Shown here one piece after another: positions 1 to 6,885 of a stretch of DNA of 20,008 nt. Made by a program: the position numbers and the translations under genes. The notes beneath the pieces are model-generated. The model saw nothing but the letters and a program-made list of their open reading frames with translations, was not told where the DNA came from and ran no database searches. The stretch is from Gemmatimonadota bacterium (lineage in GTDB: Bacteria; Gemmatimonadota; Gemmatimonadetes; Longimicrobiales; Gaopeijiaceae): positions 28,409 through 48,416 of the forward strand of contig JAGWBP010000022.1 in the NCBI GenBank assembly GCA_021295835.1, written 5' to 3'. Numbering within the stretch: the first letter of the stretch is position 1; the number at the start of each line of letters is the position of its first letter.

Positions 1-1
1 A

Positions 2-161
2 GAAGCAACGCAGAAGCGCAGCGATCCAGCATGGATGCAGCGCCCCTCGAATGCCGCCAGGGTGCATCTGCGGACCGCACGGGTTGGTAGCAGCGCTACC
101 GGCCCGAGGAGCAACACCGAGCGAAGCGGTCCAGCGGGGATGCAGCGCCGCTCGAATGCCG
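2..161. repeat. Imperfect ~53-bp direct repeat pair downstream of rplS
   Basis: Two related segments lie at 2-56 and 109-161. They share the string GGATGCAGCGCC followed, after one variable base, by CTCGAATGCCG, and they are also similar upstream (GCAAC, AGCG, TCCAGC). A perfect 6-bp hairpin (GGTAGC / GCTACC, 86-100) lies between them, and GGACCGC (72-78) can pair with GCGGTCC (126-132). The pair sits just past the rplS stop. It may be part of a longer array cut by the window edge or a dispersed intergenic repeat; I do not recognise the family. Confidence 0.5.
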
Positions 162-225
162 TGGGAGGTTTGTCCACGGACTGCCAGAGCCACCCGGAGT
201 GTAGCAGCCAGCGGATGGTCGCCGG

Positions 226-585
226 TCAGTTCGGACGGAAGGTCCGCTTCTCCTTGATGCGGGCGGCCTTGCCGCGCAGCCCCCGCAGGTAGTAGAGCTT
301 GGCCCTGCGGACCCTTCCGCGCCGCACGACCTCGACTCCGCCGACCGTCGGGGCCTGCACCGGGAAGACGCGCTCTACCCCGACGCCTCCGGAGATCTTC
401 CTCACGGTGAAGGTCGCGCCCATCCCGGACCCCCTTCGCAGCAGGCAGACGCCCTCGAATACCTGCACGCGCTCCTTCTGGCCCTCGCGCACCCGGTACA
501 TCACCCGGATCGTGTCCCCCGGCGCAAAGTCGGGGAGATCCGAACGGGCCTCCTCGCTGTCGAGCTGGTGGAGAATGTCGGCCAT
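226..585 (-). CDS. rplS: 50S ribosomal protein L19
   Basis: This encodes a 119-residue L19, a large-subunit protein at the 30S-50S interface. The L19 fold is recognisable throughout: the N-terminal helix (ILHQLDSEEARSDLPDF), then FAPGDTIRV, the strand VQVFEGVCLLRRGSG, a TFTVRKISGGVGVERVFP segment and the basic C-terminus RRGRVRRAKLYYLRGLRGKAARIKEK. The frame is open 21 codons further upstream, but the ATG at 585 is preferred: AGGAG lies 7 nt upstream and the protein then starts at the family's usual point. It is the last gene of the rpsP-rimM-trmD-rplS operon and follows trmD after a 105-nt gap, wider than the other junctions, so it may have its own leader or processing site. Confidence 0.95.
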   Translation of the reverse strand: MADILHQLDSEEARSDLPDFAPGDTIRVMYRVREGQKERVQVFEGVCLLRRGSGMGATFTVRKISGGVGVERVFPVQAPTVGGVEVVRRGRVRRAKLYYLRGLRGKAARIKEKRTFRPN

Positions 586-690
586 GGCCCGGCTCCTGGT
601 TGCAATCGCGGCCGCGCTTCCCGGCACCGCGCTGAATGGTCGCTGCAAAGCCCGTAACGATAGGCGAGCGAAGCCGTAATGGGAAGTTCC

Positions 691-1350
691 CTACTCGCGC
701 CGAAGCCGGGTAAGTCGCTCGGACTCGGATCTTCGCCACGCCTCGATTCGGCGGTGGTCGCCCGAGCGCAGCACCTCGGGCACCTCCAGGCTCCGGTAGA
801 CGGGCGGCCTGGTGTAGGAGGGGGCCGAGATGGCCTCTCCGGCGTAGAAGGAGTCGGAGGAGGCGGACTCATGGTCGCCGAGGGCGCCGGGGAGGAGTCG
901 CACGACCGCGTCGATCACCGCCAGCGCCGCGACCTCGCCGCCGGAGAGGACGTAGTCGCCGACCGAGAGCTCCCGGGTCGCGAGGTGGTCGGCGACCCTC
1001 TGGTCGACATCCTTGTAGTGGCCGCAGAGGAGGGTGACCTCGGTCTCGAGCGAGAAGCGGACGGCGATGTCGTGTCCAAACCGCTCACCCCGGGCCGACA
1101 TGAGGACGACCGGCCCGGTCGGCGCAAGGTCGTCGATGGCCTCGAAGAAGGGCTCGGGCTTCATCACCATCCCCGCCCCACCCCCGTACGGCTCGTCGTC
1201 CACCGTGCGGTGCGCGTCGTGGGTGTAGCGGCGCAGGTCCAATACCCGATAGCTGGCCAGTCCCGCCCTCTCCACCCGGCGGAGGAGGCCGCACTCCAGC
1301 GGCGAGGCGAAGAACTCGGGGAAGATCGTCAGGATGTTGATCCGAATCAC
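691..1350 (-). CDS. trmD: tRNA (guanine-N1)-methyltransferase
   Basis: TrmD uses S-adenosylmethionine to form m1G37 next to the anticodon of a subset of tRNAs, preventing +1 frameshifting. The 219-residue product starts with the family signature INILTIFPEFF. It carries the SPOUT trefoil-knot motifs GHYKDVDQR (about 110-118) and SVGDYVLSGGE (129-139), the latter containing the expected catalytic Asp, and ends with the family's YTRPPVYRSLEVPEVLRSGDH region. It is slightly shorter than the usual ~240 residues at the C-terminus. The start is a GTG whose last bases overlap the rimM stop (GTGA, 1347-1350), with AAGGGG 8 nt upstream, so translational coupling to rimM is likely. Confidence 0.95.
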   Translation of the reverse strand: MIRINILTIFPEFFASPLECGLLRRVERAGLASYRVLDLRRYTHDAHRTVDDEPYGGGAGMVMKPEPFFEAIDDLAPTGPVVLMSARGERFGHDIAVRFSLETEVTLLCGHYKDVDQRVADHLATRELSVGDYVLSGGEVAALAVIDAVVRLLPGALGDHESASSDSFYAGEAISAPSYTRPPVYRSLEVPEVLRSGDHRRIEAWRRSESERLTRLRRE

Positions 1351-1886
1351 GGCAGGACCCCTTTAGGCGGGTCGGCCACCAGACGGCGGCGCTCGCGGTC
1401 GAAGCGCACGAACCGGCGGTGCAGCGGAAGGATGAAGTCACCCCTCGGGCCCACCACCTCCAGCAGCTCCGAGGAGGCGAGCGGAAAGACCTCCCGCACG
1501 CTCCCGAGCGGCGACCCGTCGGCTGTCACCACCTGGGCGCCCACGAGCTCATGGTAGAAGATCTCGCCCTCGTCCAGCTCGTCGATGGCGGCGAAGGGAC
1601 GAAGCAGGTAGCGTCCCCGGAGCGCCTCGGCGGCGTCCCGATCGCCCACCCCGGCGAACCGCGCCAGGAAGCCCTTGGCGTGCCTGCGCACCGACTCGAT
1701 CTCGTGTTCGCGCGGGTCCGTCGGCTCCGCTCCGTCGCCCTCGTCTGCAAGCAGATGCCTGGCACCGATGGCGAAGTGACTGCCGGGGTAGTCGGTAAGG
1801 GGCCAGACGAAGACTTCGCCCTTGATGCCGTGAGGCCTGACGACGTGCCCTACGACGAGAAAGGGTGGAGGCTCTCCCCCCGTCAA
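1347..1886 (-). CDS. rimM: 16S rRNA processing / 30S maturation factor RimM
   Basis: RimM binds S19 and the 30S head and assists late 30S assembly. The 179-residue product has the N-terminal RimM barrel beginning LVVGHVVRPHGIKGEV (about 10-25), the KGFLARFAGVGDRDAAEALRG segment typical of the family, and a C-terminal PRC-barrel domain (about 100-175) with EIFYHELVGAQV and the ending FILPLHRRFVRFD. The start is an uncommon TTG that overlaps the rpsP stop as TTGA (1883-1886), with GGAGG about 10 nt upstream. A later GTG inside the first beta strand is possible but would trim the barrel. It is co-directional and coupled with rpsP and trmD. Confidence 0.92.
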   Translation of the reverse strand: MTGGEPPPFLVVGHVVRPHGIKGEVFVWPLTDYPGSHFAIGARHLLADEGDGAEPTDPREHEIESVRRHAKGFLARFAGVGDRDAAEALRGRYLLRPFAAIDELDEGEIFYHELVGAQVVTADGSPLGSVREVFPLASSELLEVVGPRGDFILPLHRRFVRFDRERRRLVADPPKGVLP

Positions 1887-2380
1887 GCCGGCGCGGCCTC
1901 CGGAGTGGCGCCGTTGTCGCTGGGAGCCGAATCCGCAGTCGGCTCCGGAGCGGCTGCCTCCCCGGCGGGCTGGGCCGCGGACGCCTCAGTCCCATCGGCG
2001 GCCTCGGCAGCGCCCGCCTCCGCGCCACCAGCGCCCCCATCGGCGGCCTTGGAGTTCCCACCGGCGGCTTGGTCGCCGTTCTCGCCAGCGTCCCCCTCGT
2101 CGACCGCCGCAGCCCCCACCAGAGCGACGCCCCCGCCGCCGCCGTTCCTGGCGCGCCGCACCAGACGGTCGACCGTGGCGGAGGGAGATGCCCCCTGGCC
2201 GAGCCAGTAGTCCACCCGCGAGAGGTCGACCGAGAGCAGGGCCGGAGTGGGCAGGGGGTTGTAGTAGCCGAGGTTCTCGACGAAGCGACCGTCTCGCGGG
2301 GAGCGGCTGTCGGCGACTACGATCCGATAGTGGGGCTGCTTCTTCTTGCCCATGCGGCGAAGGCGAATTCTGACTGACAT
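1883..2380 (-). CDS. rpsP: 30S ribosomal protein S16 with long low-complexity C-terminal extension
   Basis: The first ~80 residues are canonical S16: MSVRIRLRRMGKKKQPHYRI, then VVADSRSPRDGRFVENLGYYNP and LSRVDYWLGQGASPSATVDRL. The remaining ~85 residues form a Gly/Ala/Glu/Asp-rich, probably disordered tail, bringing the protein to 165 residues against 80-90 for minimal S16. The ATG at 2380 is chosen because S16 begins at this Met; the frame stays open for 54 more codons upstream without S16-like sequence. The Shine-Dalgarno is weak (GGAAGAC, about 13 nt upstream). It is the first gene of the ribosomal operon, and the usual upstream neighbour ffh lies 5.6 kb away. Acidic/Ala-rich S16 tails occur in several phyla, so the tail need not be an error. 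Confidence 0.93.
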   Translation of the reverse strand: MSVRIRLRRMGKKKQPHYRIVVADSRSPRDGRFVENLGYYNPLPTPALLSVDLSRVDYWLGQGASPSATVDRLVRRARNGGGGGVALVGAAAVDEGDAGENGDQAAGGNSKAADGGAGGAEAGAAEAADGTEASAAQPAGEAAAPEPTADSAPSDNGATPEAAPA

Positions 2381-2524
2381 TGCTCGGCTGGTCGTCTTCC
2401 TGGGTTGTTGGGGTTCGGTGAACCGGGTTACGGAATCTAGCACGCCGCCGCCGAAGCCGCGCGAGGCGAGCGTTGTCGGTCTTCGCGCGCCGCCCCTGGG
2501 TGCCCCTTCCCGACGCGTGGCCCC

Positions 2525-2555
2525 TTGACTCGATCCGGACACTTCCCAACATTAT
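2525..2555 (+). promoter_or_regulatory. Candidate sigma-70-like promoter for the ATPase gene
   Basis: TTGACT matches the -35 consensus at 5 of 6 positions and CATTAT matches the -10 consensus at 4 of 6. The 19-bp spacer is slightly long. It lies about 160 bp before the GTG start in an AT-richer patch. It is a pattern match only. Confidence 0.28.
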
Positions 2556-2582
2556 CGTTGGCAGCAACATCGTTGGCAACAA
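2554..2582 (+). repeat. Tandem 15-bp repeat, possible operator
   Basis: ATCGTTGGCAGCAAC (2554-2568) is followed directly by ATCGTTGGCAACAA (2569-2582), the same unit with one base missing. CCAAC (2546-2550) and GTTGG (2557-2561) also form a short inverted repeat overlapping the putative -10 box. The placement between promoter and gene would suit a repressor site, but I do not know a matching regulator. Confidence 0.4.
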
Positions 2583-2712
2583 TTCTGATGTGGAGATGTC
2601 GATGACACTACGACAGGCTGCCCAAGCGCAACTCGGAATTCGTGGGGTGGATTCGGGAGGCCGGTGCATTCTCGTGGGTGTGAGATATCCGGGTTAGGAA
2701 GGAGAGCGAACC

Positions 2713-5211
2713 GTGGCCACCGCGACCAAGAGCCACAATCCGGGATTCCTGACGGACGACGAACTCAGGGCGATGTTCTGCGTCAGAGTCGGCGAGCTCG
2801 AGTCGCTACTCGAGACCCTGCGCGACAATACCGGCGAGTCGAACCAGCACGCGATCGTGGTCGGGCCGCGGGGCAGCGGCAAGACGATCCTGTTGCTGCG
2901 CGTCGCTCTGGAGGTGCGGTCCGATCCCGAACTCTCGTCCCGACTGTATCCGATCGTCTTCGCGGAAGAAAGCTATTCGGTGAGCACCTGCGGCGAGTTC
3001 TGGCTGGAATGTCTGTCCCGCCTGGCGCAGCAGGAGCCGTACCGGGCCGGGGAACCCGATCTCCGGCGCACGGTGGAGGATGTGCGCAGAGAGCGCGACG
3101 ATCGCGTACTTCGGGAACGCTGTCTAGGTGCCCTGCTCGACTTTGCCGAACGGGAGGGGAAACGCCTGGTGCTCCACGTCGAGAACCTCAACATGCTGTT
3201 CTCCGATATGATGGATTCGGACGCTGGCTGGTGCTTGCGAAAGACGCTCCAGACCGATCCGCAAATCATGATGATCGGGAGCGCGACCAGCAGATTCGGG
3301 GAGATCGACAGGCCCGACCGGGCACTCTACGACCTCTTTCGGGTGCTCACCCTGCGGCCGTTGGATCGGAGGGAGAGTTCGGTGCTCTGTGAGACTGTGT
3401 CCGGGAGAGCGCTCGACGACGGAGTGGTTCGTCGCCTTCAGATCCTAACCGGGGGAAGTCCCAGGTTGCTCACGATCATGGCCCGGTTCGGGGCAGCGAG
3501 GTCGTTTCGCACCCTCTCTTCCGACCTCCTTGATCTCGTTGACGAACATACGGCCTACTTCAAGAGCCACCTGGAATCGCTGCCCGCTCAGGAGCGGCGG
3601 GTTTACCTGGCCCTGGCGGAATTGTGGAAGCCGGCGACGGCCCGGGAAGTCGCCGAGCGCGCCCGGCTCGAGACCAGCAAGTGCAGCGCTCAGCTCAGGC
3701 GTCTCATGGGGCGAGGTGTGGTGTCGGATGCGGGAGGAACGAATCGCCGAAAGCTGTACTACGTCAGCGAGCGTCTCTACAACATCTACTACCTGCTCCG
3801 CCGGAGTCGGGGCATGGACAGCCTGGTGGGGGCGCTGGTGCGTTTCATGGATGCGTATTATTCGCGTACGGAACTGAGGGGAATCGTGGACGACATGGTG
3901 GCGGAGTTGGGTGCCGTGGATCCCGCCACGCGCTTGGTCTATCAGGCGGCGTTGGAGCGTTTCGGTAGCCTGCCGGAACAGGCTTGGCACTTCTATCGGG
4001 AATACCCCGATCATGTACCTGAAGACGTGAGGGCGGTCACGGAGGAGGCGGCGGCCCTGTTGGAACGGGGTGGCGAGAAGCTCGAGAAGGGTGATCTCCG
4101 TGGAGCGCTGGTGGACCTGAAGGCACTGTTGCAGAAGTTTCGAGGGCATCGGGAGCCAACTGTTCGCGACTCGGTCGTCAGGGCACTTGTGAATCGCGGA
4201 AACATCCTCGCGCAACTGGAGAGGGACGAAGAGGCGATTCGTGCTCTCGACGAGGCGGTCGATATGTTCGGTCCCATAGATTCATCGGAACTTCGCACTG
4301 TCATGGCCACCGCTCTGCTAAACAAGTCCTATGTTCTTGCACGTCTGGGACAAACAAAGGATGCGATCGAGGTTTGCGGCCAGCTGATCGAATGGTGCCC
4401 CGGCGATAGCTCGGGTCCGGTTGCTGCGCAAGTGGCGACTGCTCTATTCAACCGCGGGATATTGTCGGGCAAGATGGATCGGGCGAAGGACGCACTCGCC
4501 GCTTACGACGAATTGCAGAATCGATTCGGATCAAGCGAATCTCTGGATGTTCTGGTACCCGTCGTGGGCGGGCAGGTCAACAAGGCAGCGACCCTCTTCA
4601 GCATACAGCGACAGGACGAGGCGCTTCAGGTATGCGAGGAAATCTGGGATCGCTTCGGAAACCATGAATCTTCCCGCGTGCTCCACCCGGCCTGGTCGGC
4701 AATGACCATAAAGACGGCAATTCTGAGCATACAGGGACGAAGGTGCGAGCACCTCGCGGCTTGCGAGGAACTACTGAATCGAATTGACCAGCATGAACGG
4801 CGCGCTGTGAGCGGAAAGGTGAGTGACTACAACCCCGAGGCTGTCCTTGAATTGCGGCTGGTGACCTACGAGATTCGGGTTCTCACCTATATCAAGGAGG
4901 GGAATGTCCCGGCCGTCGCCGACGATGTGCGGGCGATCCTGCTAGCTCTTCCGCGACTCCCGTCAATGCCGGCGAGATCGATCCAATCCCTTATGACGAC
5001 CAGCTTCGCACTCGGCATCGACCGACTGGCGTCACTGATTCGAGAGTCACCATCAGCCGACCACCTGCTCCCGCTCACGACCGCGCTTGACTGGGAAATG
5101 GGGAAGGAGCCCAGAGTCTCGATGGAAATCCGGGAGGTGGCGGAAGACATGCGACGTGAACTTGTGCAGATTCTGAAGCAGTTGAGCAACGAGGAGCCAG
5201 AGGGCGGTTGA
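2713..5211 (+). CDS. P-loop (STAND/AAA-like) ATPase with winged helix and TPR-like repeats
   Basis: The 832-residue protein has three parts. An N-terminal NTPase domain carries Walker A GPRGSGKT (about 51-58), a Walker B-like strand LVLHVENLN (153-161, Glu-Asn instead of Asp-Glu), a sensor-1-like MMIGSATS (187-194) and a TGGSPRLL motif (247-254), as in STAND or Orc/Cdc6-like ATPases. A winged-helix segment follows (about 295-365). The C-terminal half holds at least five TPR-like helix pairs starting near 491, 535, 578, 622 and 665, a ~44-residue period instead of 34. Start: GTG with AGGAAGGAG 8 nt upstream. There is no signal peptide, so it is probably cytoplasmic. GC falls in the repeat half (48% at 4501-4560). 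It stands alone on the plus strand. By architecture it could be a signal-sensing switch or a defence protein; neither is shown by the sequence. Confidence 0.8.
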   Translation: MATATKSHNPGFLTDDELRAMFCVRVGELESLLETLRDNTGESNQHAIVVGPRGSGKTILLLRVALEVRSDPELSSRLYPIVFAEESYSVSTCGEFWLECLSRLAQQEPYRAGEPDLRRTVEDVRRERDDRVLRERCLGALLDFAEREGKRLVLHVENLNMLFSDMMDSDAGWCLRKTLQTDPQIMMIGSATSRFGEIDRPDRALYDLFRVLTLRPLDRRESSVLCETVSGRALDDGVVRRLQILTGGSPRLLTIMARFGAARSFRTLSSDLLDLVDEHTAYFKSHLESLPAQERRVYLALAELWKPATAREVAERARLETSKCSAQLRRLMGRGVVSDAGGTNRRKLYYVSERLYNIYYLLRRSRGMDSLVGALVRFMDAYYSRTELRGIVDDMVAELGAVDPATRLVYQAALERFGSLPEQAWHFYREYPDHVPEDVRAVTEEAAALLERGGEKLEKGDLRGALVDLKALLQKFRGHREPTVRDSVVRALVNRGNILAQLERDEEAIRALDEAVDMFGPIDSSELRTVMATALLNKSYVLARLGQTKDAIEVCGQLIEWCPGDSSGPVAAQVATALFNRGILSGKMDRAKDALAAYDELQNRFGSSESLDVLVPVVGGQVNKAATLFSIQRQDEALQVCEEIWDRFGNHESSRVLHPAWSAMTIKTAILSIQGRRCEHLAACEELLNRIDQHERRAVSGKVSDYNPEAVLELRLVTYEIRVLTYIKEGNVPAVADDVRAILLALPRLPSMPARSIQSLMTTSFALGIDRLASLIRESPSADHLLPLTTALDWEMGKEPRVSMEIREVAEDMRRELVQILKQLSNEEPEGG

Positions 5212-5216
5212 GTTGA

Positions 5217-5474
5217 CCTGACGGGCTTCTCACCATCCTCTTTCGAATCGGCTATTCCCGCTTGCGCCGCGACCTCGGCCTGCGCAGAATCAGCTCAGAC
5301 CGGCCCCTACACGGCACCCGGCTGGCCCGCGCCACTACGGGAACGCTCCGGCTCGGACTCCTCAAGATCGCTGCCCACGTCACGGTCTCGGTCCGTCGGG
5401 TCAGGGTCGCCATGGACTCCGGACACCCCTCCGCTGCAGCCTTCGCCCGGATCCACGCTCGATTACCGGGGTAG
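5217..5474 (+). mobile_element. 3' remnant of an IS1380-family transposase gene
   Basis: The frame from just after the in-frame stop at 5214-5216 to the TAG at 5472-5474 reads as the C-terminus of a DDE transposase of the IS1380 type. Diagnostic features are an LLTILFRIGYSRLRR helix, a TRLARATTGTLRLGLLKI segment, then VSVRRVRVAMDSGHP and a final aromatic/Ala-rich helix, in the order familiar from LARAQ-x-TLRL-x-LLKIGA. The catalytic domain is missing, so it is dead. The fragment starts within 6 bp of the ATPase stop codon. I could not identify a terminal inverted repeat. Recognition is from memory of the family, not an alignment. Confidence 0.55.
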
Positions 5475-5756
5475 GCTCTCCGGCCGCTCCCGATCACCCG
5501 CCCATCACCACGTTCCCAAGACCACTGCGTCCTGGAACCAGTCAGGGCCCCTTCAGCCGGTCAATCTCTTCGTTCGCTGCTTCGAAAACCCCGCCAGGGG
5601 CTGCTGTCCTTCACTCCGACACACTTGGCCACCCCCGGTCACACCCTCAAACCCCTCCCCTCAGCTCAACTGAAGGCGCGGGGGCTGCACATCGCCACCT
5701 ATGGTCGCCCCGCGACCTGTGGCCGGATAGCCCCGGGTCTTCGTTTCGGAGGGTGG

Positions 5757-5789
5757 GGACCGCCCTTGCGCGGCTGGCGGGCGGTCCCT
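5757..5789. repeat. REP-like 10-bp palindrome, possible terminator
   Basis: GGGACCGCCC (5757-5766) and GGGCGGTCCC (5780-5789) are perfect inverted copies around a 13-nt loop. On the plus strand the stem is followed by TACATTTT, a weak T-tract, so it could end rightward transcripts. The form GTAGGG...GCCC resembles the dispersed palindromic elements found between genes in many bacteria. It is 545 bp past the ATPase stop, so a role as that gene's own terminator is doubtful. Confidence 0.5.
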
Positions 5790-5991
5790 ACATTTTCCGG
5801 CGTCAGAACGATTCGGCAATGGGAGGCCGATTCCGGCAATTCCGCCGGGCCGCCCGCCGAATACCAGAAACGCGGTCAAGTGGAAGATAGATCTTGAAGA
5901 CGCGTCTCCAATATGCTGGCCGGTTGAACGCCGACAGCATTCGGTCGACCTGGCTTTGGAACCTGCGATAGTCAACCTGCAGGAGGGAACG

Positions 5992-6528
5992 ATGAAGATG
6001 AAGCGAACCCTGCAAGCCGCGGCGATCATGGCGGCTACCGGATCATGCTTCCTGTCGTCGAAGGAGGCGACGCTGTCGCTGCGTGCGTTGACTGCTGACG
6101 GAGAAGAGGTGGCCGGCCTTGAGCTCTTCGTCGGCGGAGACGTCTTCCCCGGCTTGAACGCGAGAAAGTTCACCGCCACCGGGCTCCTAGCAGACACCTC
6201 ACACTGGGTGGTTCCAGATCATGGCACGGCGACGGCGACCGCACGCATATTCGAAGACGGTCGGGTGGTGGCCGAGGGAATCGGGGAATGGGGTCTCGAA
6301 CCAGAGGTCGAGTGGATTCTGTACATAAGTCGCGGGTATTCCGCTGTGCTACACGTCGTAGGGGTAGACCCGGAAGATCCAAAGTGCCCGGAAGGCATAC
6401 CGGAGTGCCATCGCGTATGGCGGTTCCCTATCGTGGAAGACGCCGCCAACTACGAGAACGACGCGCTGTGGATGTGGGTGCAACGGTTTCGGTCCGGCGG
6501 CTGCGGCTGGTCGCTTATGTGTGGCTAG
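5992..6528 (+). CDS. Small putative lipoprotein of unknown function
   Basis: I do not recognise a family. The ATG at 5992 is chosen because AGGAGG lies 5 nt upstream and the product then starts with a signal sequence: basic MKMKR, a hydrophobic stretch and a lipobox-like TGSC with Cys19. Translation from an upstream codon at 5956 would bury this signal. The mature ~160 residues look beta-rich (LSLRALTADGEEVAGLELFV, ATARIFEDGRVVAEG) and contain two Cys pairs near the end (Cys132/139 and Cys171/177), suggesting disulfides outside the cytoplasm. The protein ends in a Trp/Cys/Gly-rich tail. Its neighbours are the island's mobile-element scars, and a 6-bp inverted repeat with a further mismatch-interrupted extension (6555-6579) follows the stop. 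A role in the cell envelope is inference from the signal only. Confidence 0.62.
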   Translation: MKMKRTLQAAAIMAATGSCFLSSKEATLSLRALTADGEEVAGLELFVGGDVFPGLNARKFTATGLLADTSHWVVPDHGTATATARIFEDGRVVAEGIGEWGLEPEVEWILYISRGYSAVLHVVGVDPEDPKCPEGIPECHRVWRFPIVEDAANYENDALWMWVQRFRSGGCGWSLMCG

Positions 6529-6885
6529 CCGACACGGTGTAAGTCGCATTCGTTCCTCAGGCCTCTGGCTGGCCTGTGGTAGAGTCAGGGGGTGGCGCGG
6601 TGCCCTTAGGGTCCGGTGAGCTGTCCGTCGCTTTCGCTCTGGTACTCAGTCCGGCTCCCTTAGGTCCGTTTCCACTCCCCTGCTCATCGAACCGGACGTG
6701 CGGGTTTCCCGCATCCGGCTCACAGCCGGGATCAGGCCTTCGCCCACGGAAGGTCTCCGGTCGTCGGCTCGAGAGGCTAACAAAAAACTAATTGCGCCAC
6801 CAAGTGCCAAGGAGATTGCGAACAGGTCACCAGCGCGGGAGTCGAGTCATACTTCCTTCCCTCGCCACGCTCTCCTACCCGTATA
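6529..6885. other. Non-coding stretch holding an intron remnant
   Basis: No gene is supported between the lipoprotein stop and the 3' end of the beta-propeller gene. It contains an inverted repeat (CAGGCC 6558-6563 with GGCCTG 6571-6576, extendable past one mismatch) without a T-tract, and the group II intron-like 3' end described separately. The part at 6780-6885 is AT-richer and shows no recognisable feature; in particular there is no reverse transcriptase fragment. Confidence 0.55.
6578..6721 (-). mobile_element. Group II intron 3'-end remnant (domains V and VI)
   Basis: Read on the minus strand, 6721-6689 is a 33-nt match to catalytic domain V. It opens GAGCCGGA with the AGC triad, then TGCGG, a GAAA loop, CCGCA, the two-base CG bulge and closing TCCGGTTC. 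The downstream CGATGAG is also usual in bacterial group II introns. A domain VI-like stem follows: CAGGGG and GTGG (minus strand, 6682-6672) pair with CCAC and CCCCTG (6595-6586). The segment then ends GACTCTACC (6586-6578), close to the CTACTCTAC ends of class C introns. The unpaired A (6676) lies on the 5' side of the stem, not the usual branch position, and the loop is enlarged. No reverse transcriptase frame or 5' domains are present, so it is a fragment. Confidence 0.6.

Larger units (their letters stand above)
2381..2712. other. Divergent intergenic region between rpsP and the ATPase gene
   Basis: This 332-bp gap separates rpsP (leftward) from the ATPase gene (rightward) and must hold promoters for both. 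For the rightward gene, TTGACT (2525-2530) and CATTAT (2550-2555, 19-bp spacer) form a weak sigma-70-like pair. It is followed by a tandem repeat (2554-2582) and a ~150-nt leader. For the leftward gene I see only a weak TAGATT-like box near 2436-2441. A short frame of about 30 codons starting near 2601 ends at 2697, just before the ATPase start; nothing marks it as a real gene. No RNA gene is recognisable. Confidence 0.4.
5212..5991. other. Gene-poor stretch with transposase fragment and palindrome
   Basis: No intact gene is supported here. It begins with the 3' end of an IS1380-like transposase frame (5217-5474). From 5475 to 5990 I see only structured non-coding DNA: a 6-bp hairpin GGTCGC / GCGACC (5704-5718), a strong 10-bp palindrome (5757-5789) and short direct repeats (GATTCGGCAAT / GATTCCGGCAAT near 5810-5845). 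Open frames crossing it do not resemble proteins. The lipoprotein ribosome binding site is at its right end (5981-5986). Confidence 0.5.

Noticed and set aside
86..100. Hairpin as the rplS operon terminator
   Set aside because: The 6-bp stem is not followed by a T-tract in the direction of transcription and lies 125 bp beyond the stop.
2601..2697. Small leader gene before the ATPase
   Set aside because: The ~30-residue frame lacks a convincing ribosome binding site and any family resemblance.
5625..5897. Open frame across the palindrome region
   Set aside because: It runs through a strong inverted repeat, has a non-protein-like composition and no ribosome binding site.
6555..6579. Inverted repeat as a terminator of the lipoprotein gene
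   Set aside because: The 6-bp stem (extendable past a mismatch) is not followed by a T-run on either strand; it may instead relate to the intron scar.
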